Source of the DNA: Nymphaea colorata
Lineage: Eukaryota; Streptophyta; Magnoliopsida; Nymphaeales; Nymphaeaceae
Assembly (NCBI RefSeq): GCF_008831285.2
Contig: NC_045143.1
Location: forward strand, 2,303,503-2,367,502
Reading direction: 5' to 3'
DNA: 64,000 nucleotides
In this document: in pieces, positions 60,578-64,000 of the stretch
Position numbering within the stretch: the first letter of the stretch is position 1
How the letters are laid out: each line of letters starts with the position of its first letter
Position numbers and translations under genes: made by a program
Notes under the pieces: model-generated
The model's input: only the letters and a program-made list of their open reading frames with translations
What the model was told of the DNA's origin: nothing
Databases searched by the model: none

Positions 60578-62675
60578 TCAAATGCTAAAACAAATACGCA
60601 AAGTTAAACTGCAGTTCACATCAATGCAGAGTCGCAGACCTTTTTTCTTCTGTTTTCCTTTTTCTTGCAATGAGTTTCTTGATTTGCCATGCCTGGTTGA
60701 GGATGAATATCTTCTTCTCGTGTCCGTGTTATGCATTGTCTGTGTTTTTCCATTTAATGTTTCTTGTATATTTGGGCTTGATCTTGCTCACGGTGGACAC
60801 TTTGACACATTTTCTTTGTTGGGATTTTGTCTGTTGATCAATGAAGTTTCTCTTTTCAAGAAACTGTGAAGGTAATAAGTGGAAGGTTATTTTTTAATGA
60901 CAATGAAAAGCACAGGTGTTGCATGTTAACATTATCAAAGGTTGAGTATGCCTTTTTGTTCATCACCAAATGTTCACGTATGTTTCCTAAAAGTTTCAGT
61001 TTTTTGCAACTATAGTTTTGCTCATATATTCGTAGATGCAATTAAACTCTCGTAAAGGTAAGCAGAAGTTTAGCTTACGTGAAATTCTTATGATTTTTCT
61101 GGATGGCATGTTTCACATTTGGTTATTGTGATGATTTGGTGTATTTGGCACATCAAGTAACAATGTTCGTTTAATTATGCTTTAGAATGAATTCAAACAT
61201 TCGTAGTTGCCTTTAGCTTTGTTATACCAAATATTTATGTAATTTATTATCATCATTTAGATGCAGTGTTATGTTTCCTTAACATTATACCTTTTTACGC
61301 ATTTGTATAGAACTTAAAAAATTTAAAACTCATGCCGGCTTGTTGCAAGTTAGACATTCCATAAGAAAAAGTACTTATAAGGAGAATAAAGCAAAATGGA
61401 GGAACTAATTAAATGAAAATGTGTTAAACCAAAACTTCTATAAACTTAAAAAAAATCAGCTGCTGAAAAGAGTTCAAAGTGAAGAGCTAGAGAGAGAGAG
61501 CCGATAAAATGAGAATTCATTACAAAATTTGGAGACAAGAAGTCCCCTAACTACAATAACAAACCGCAAAAATAGAAATAAAAGAAGAGATATATAAGAC
61601 AACTGCACAATAAAACAAAATAAGAGAGGTGCGAAGAGAAAGGGAGGTGCTTGAATTCCTCTCGAGGTAGAAAGAGGGGCATACATGGTCTACCATAAAA
61701 TCTAATAATAGTAATATTTCTAATAATTCATATGCCTTCCTCACATATTGGGCCTTGTTGTGTCAAGCCAATTGGTTCAAAGAAACAGTATTAAAAATTC
61801 GTACTCCAAGAAAAAATCATTGATCTAATTCCTTTAGATGCTTAATGCAGTTCTTGGAACATGCTTTGAGATTAACCCAAAAGCTTATAATTGCACTTTT
61901 CGAATCTATTTGGCTTCACATGTAGAATAAAAAAATAAACCAATTCTTTTGACACATTTTTTTATTTTTTCAACTATGTTAGCACTAGGGATGCTAATAT
62001 ATTCCATTTATATCGGATGCTGAACCATTTAAAAAAAAATCTGATTAGAAACTAATCTAATATCTGATTAAGAAATTGGATCGAATTAAGATTTAAGGAA
62101 TAGCATCGGATCAGATTCAGATTAGAATATACATAAATATCCTATCAGATTTAGATTTGGATTCAAATTGGTTTTAGTTTTAAATAAATATCATACATCC
62201 TTAGATTCGGTTCAAAATTTGGATTCATATTTAGATATGAATTTAAAAATCAGATTTCGGTTTTGAGTGTGACTTTTCTTTGTTTGTATTTGAATCTAAA
62301 TTTGAATCCGAATAAGGTAGATCGGATCTGTTGACATCCTTAATTAACACTTAGTTTAAATATGTCGACATCCTTGCATGCATTCTCCAAATTTAACGGT
62401 GTAACATTTTGAACATTTTACTCTACGTCCCTTAACTAAGCTTCAACGTGAGGCCAAACGTTTAAACGTACGCCGGAAGCAATGGGAACAAGGAAGAAGT
62501 AGTAGAAGAAGAAGCTCAGCAATAACAGCACATGGAGGAGGTTGTTTGGGTGTGAAGCAAAGCTTTTGAGCATTATTCCTGATCATGTGCACCAAAACGC
62601 ACGTTCGACAGGAAAATTTTGGAATCTAGACGTAGTTTGTGGCGCTGTCTCCATCTCTCGCGGCCATTGATTAGA
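60578..62675. other. NLR 3' flank and repeat-derived intergenic DNA
   Basis: No gene seen. The stretch 61980-62345 consists of degenerate ATCGGAT, GGATTCAGATT and TTAGATTTGGATTC strings like those at 19560-19860, pointing to an old dispersed repeat. Confidence 0.45.
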
Positions 62676-63005
62676 TGTTGGTGCTTGAGAATGGCGGTGC
62701 TTTATGGTGGGAAGAAGAAAGAAAAGCAAGAAACAAGCAAGATTTAACGTGGTTTGGTCTGCTCAGACCTACATCCACGACAAAGGCTCCATACCTCGCT
62801 TTGTATTTTTCATTGTTTTTTAGGCCAAAGGCAATACACGTGATATATGAGAGCTTCCACCAAAATGCCGAAGGAATGTGGAAGGCTCTATCACAAGACA
62901 ATACAATAAAAGAAATTATGATAGTTTCTAAAACATGCACAAGAAGAGAACGGCTATATGCCCAACAGGTAGGAACAAGAAAGGAAACTTGATTCTTCAA
63001 CAACA
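62676..63005. mobile_element. Possible solo LTR, about 330 bp
   Basis: Starts TGTTGG and ends CAACA, with the TG...CA ends and short inverted repeat of an LTR. It contains TTTAACGTGGTTTGG then CCTACATCCACG, the same motif pair as at 9370-9415. No clean 5-bp target duplication is visible, so the ends are tentative. The 110-codon frame on the minus strand inside it is spurious. Confidence 0.4.
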
Positions 63006-64000
63006 GATAGAGAAGAAATTGCTAAAAATAACTGAAGGACAAACACTTGGGCATCTTTTGTTATGAATTATGGAGACCATGCATGAAGCAGCTTGGTCAA
63101 AGCAAAATTGTTTGCTTCCTTCCTAGCCCTGTATGCATGTGCAGAGTTGGAGTAAAAGGTGAACAAAGCATGGCCTTCTTCCACCTTTGTTCTTCTGTCT
63201 CCTTGTGTCCTTTCTTTTTTAAACTTATACCTCTCTCTCTCTCTCATCTTTACTTCGTTTCTTTAGATCTCTCTCTCCCTTATTTTGCTTCTCTAGGTCT
63301 CACGCAAGATTTTTAGATAGTCGACGATTTTGAGCATATACAACTCGTCTGAACGGTTCTTCGTCGACTGCACAATAAATTACGTTCCATGTCATACTGG
63401 GCAACAGAACCCAATAAGCTCTCTATGTGAACTAATTAATGAACCTCAAGAACCTCGAGGGGCTTGGTGCATTGCGTGGATTACAAAACTCATAGTTACT
63501 GTCACGATCCAATGTGCTACTTTTCTAGACCATAAAATGCATGCGCTGGGCACAAGAAGGGGCTACAGCCTGTATTCTGAGCTGTTGCAGAAAAGAAAAT
63601 GAAAGTAACTGTTTAGTGAGGTTGAAAATATGTCTTAAATTGATGTTTAAATTCACAAAAATAAAAAACACGCTGATATGGGCCAACACATGAAACCGAC
63701 GCGCTGCTGATTCCGGTCAGTTACGTTACAGCAATGAATCATATTGCAAGCTGATTTCTTCTTATGACATTCTAGCTGATGGAAATTTATGAAGTAAACA
63801 TGGTATCAGCGGTTTAACCAAATCTTTGTTCACCTTCTTTAGTATGTGATCCATCACTAAGAAAAACATTGGATCTCCAACTTTGGACAAAGACGACGCA
63901 AAGACGACGGTTCTTGAGTTTTCCATTTAGAATTTGTCTTAACTTTGAAGCATACAAAAACTTGCATACAGGTTTGAAGAGATGCGATCAAAGAGCTATT
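63006..64000. other. Intergenic, no gene seen
   Basis: Contains short (CT)n tracts around 63230-63280 and a TGGTATCAGCGG string at about 63801 that weakly resembles a Met-tRNA primer binding site. No protein similarity recognised. Confidence 0.4.

Noticed and set aside
62671-63003. 110-codon minus-strand protein
   Set aside because: It lies within a probable LTR and has no domain similarity.

Overview
This is plant nuclear DNA, most likely from an angiosperm. The genes are intron-rich and AT-rich. They include plant-only families: a WRKY factor with a WRKYGKK heptapeptide, a bifunctional thiamine enzyme (ThiD-ThiE fusion), a plastid TPR protein and a coiled-coil NLR. Introns carry long (TA)n and (CT)n tracts and MITE-like insertions lie between genes. 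I cannot name the species from sequence alone. Seven protein genes are supported. All exon joins below were assembled by hand from splice signals, reading phase and family knowledge.

Layout. 1-9.5 kb: a three-exon WRKY50/51-type gene on the minus strand (2810-6715), with related blocks of degenerate sequence on both sides and inside its first intron, which look like remains of an old local duplication. 9.5-14.8 kb: intergenic, with one clear 404-bp MITE (10796-11199), a second probable one (about 13141-13493) and a 31-nt fragment of U2 snRNA. 14.8-18.8 kb: a RAB7/RABG3 small GTPase on the minus strand, seven exons, 206 aa, with an apparent U12-type intron. 18.8-24.3 kb: repeat-rich intergenic DNA. 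24.3-29.0 kb: TH1-like thiamine biosynthesis gene, plus strand. 31.9-48.3 kb: SEC31, the COPII outer coat subunit, plus strand, 22 exons, 1138 aa. 50.6-53.8 kb: SLOW GREEN 1-like chloroplast TPR protein, plus strand. 54.9-55.3 kb: a small single-span membrane protein, minus strand. 57.7-60.6 kb: a single-exon CC-NB-LRR immune receptor. 60.6-64.0 kb: no gene, repeat-derived sequence.

The genes do not form a pathway or cluster. RAB7 (late endosome to vacuole) and SEC31 (ER export) both belong to membrane traffic, and the WRKY and NLR are both defence-type genes, but nothing shows that either pair is functionally linked by position. I found no new multi-gene system. The most notable points are: the RAB7 intron with a perfect U12 donor and branch site but an apparent AT 3' end; a GC-AG intron in SEC31; the WRKYGKK protein with a C-X5-C zinc finger; the hydrophobic repeated N-terminus and missing WIAEG-type motif of the NLR; and the duplicated WRKY surroundings.
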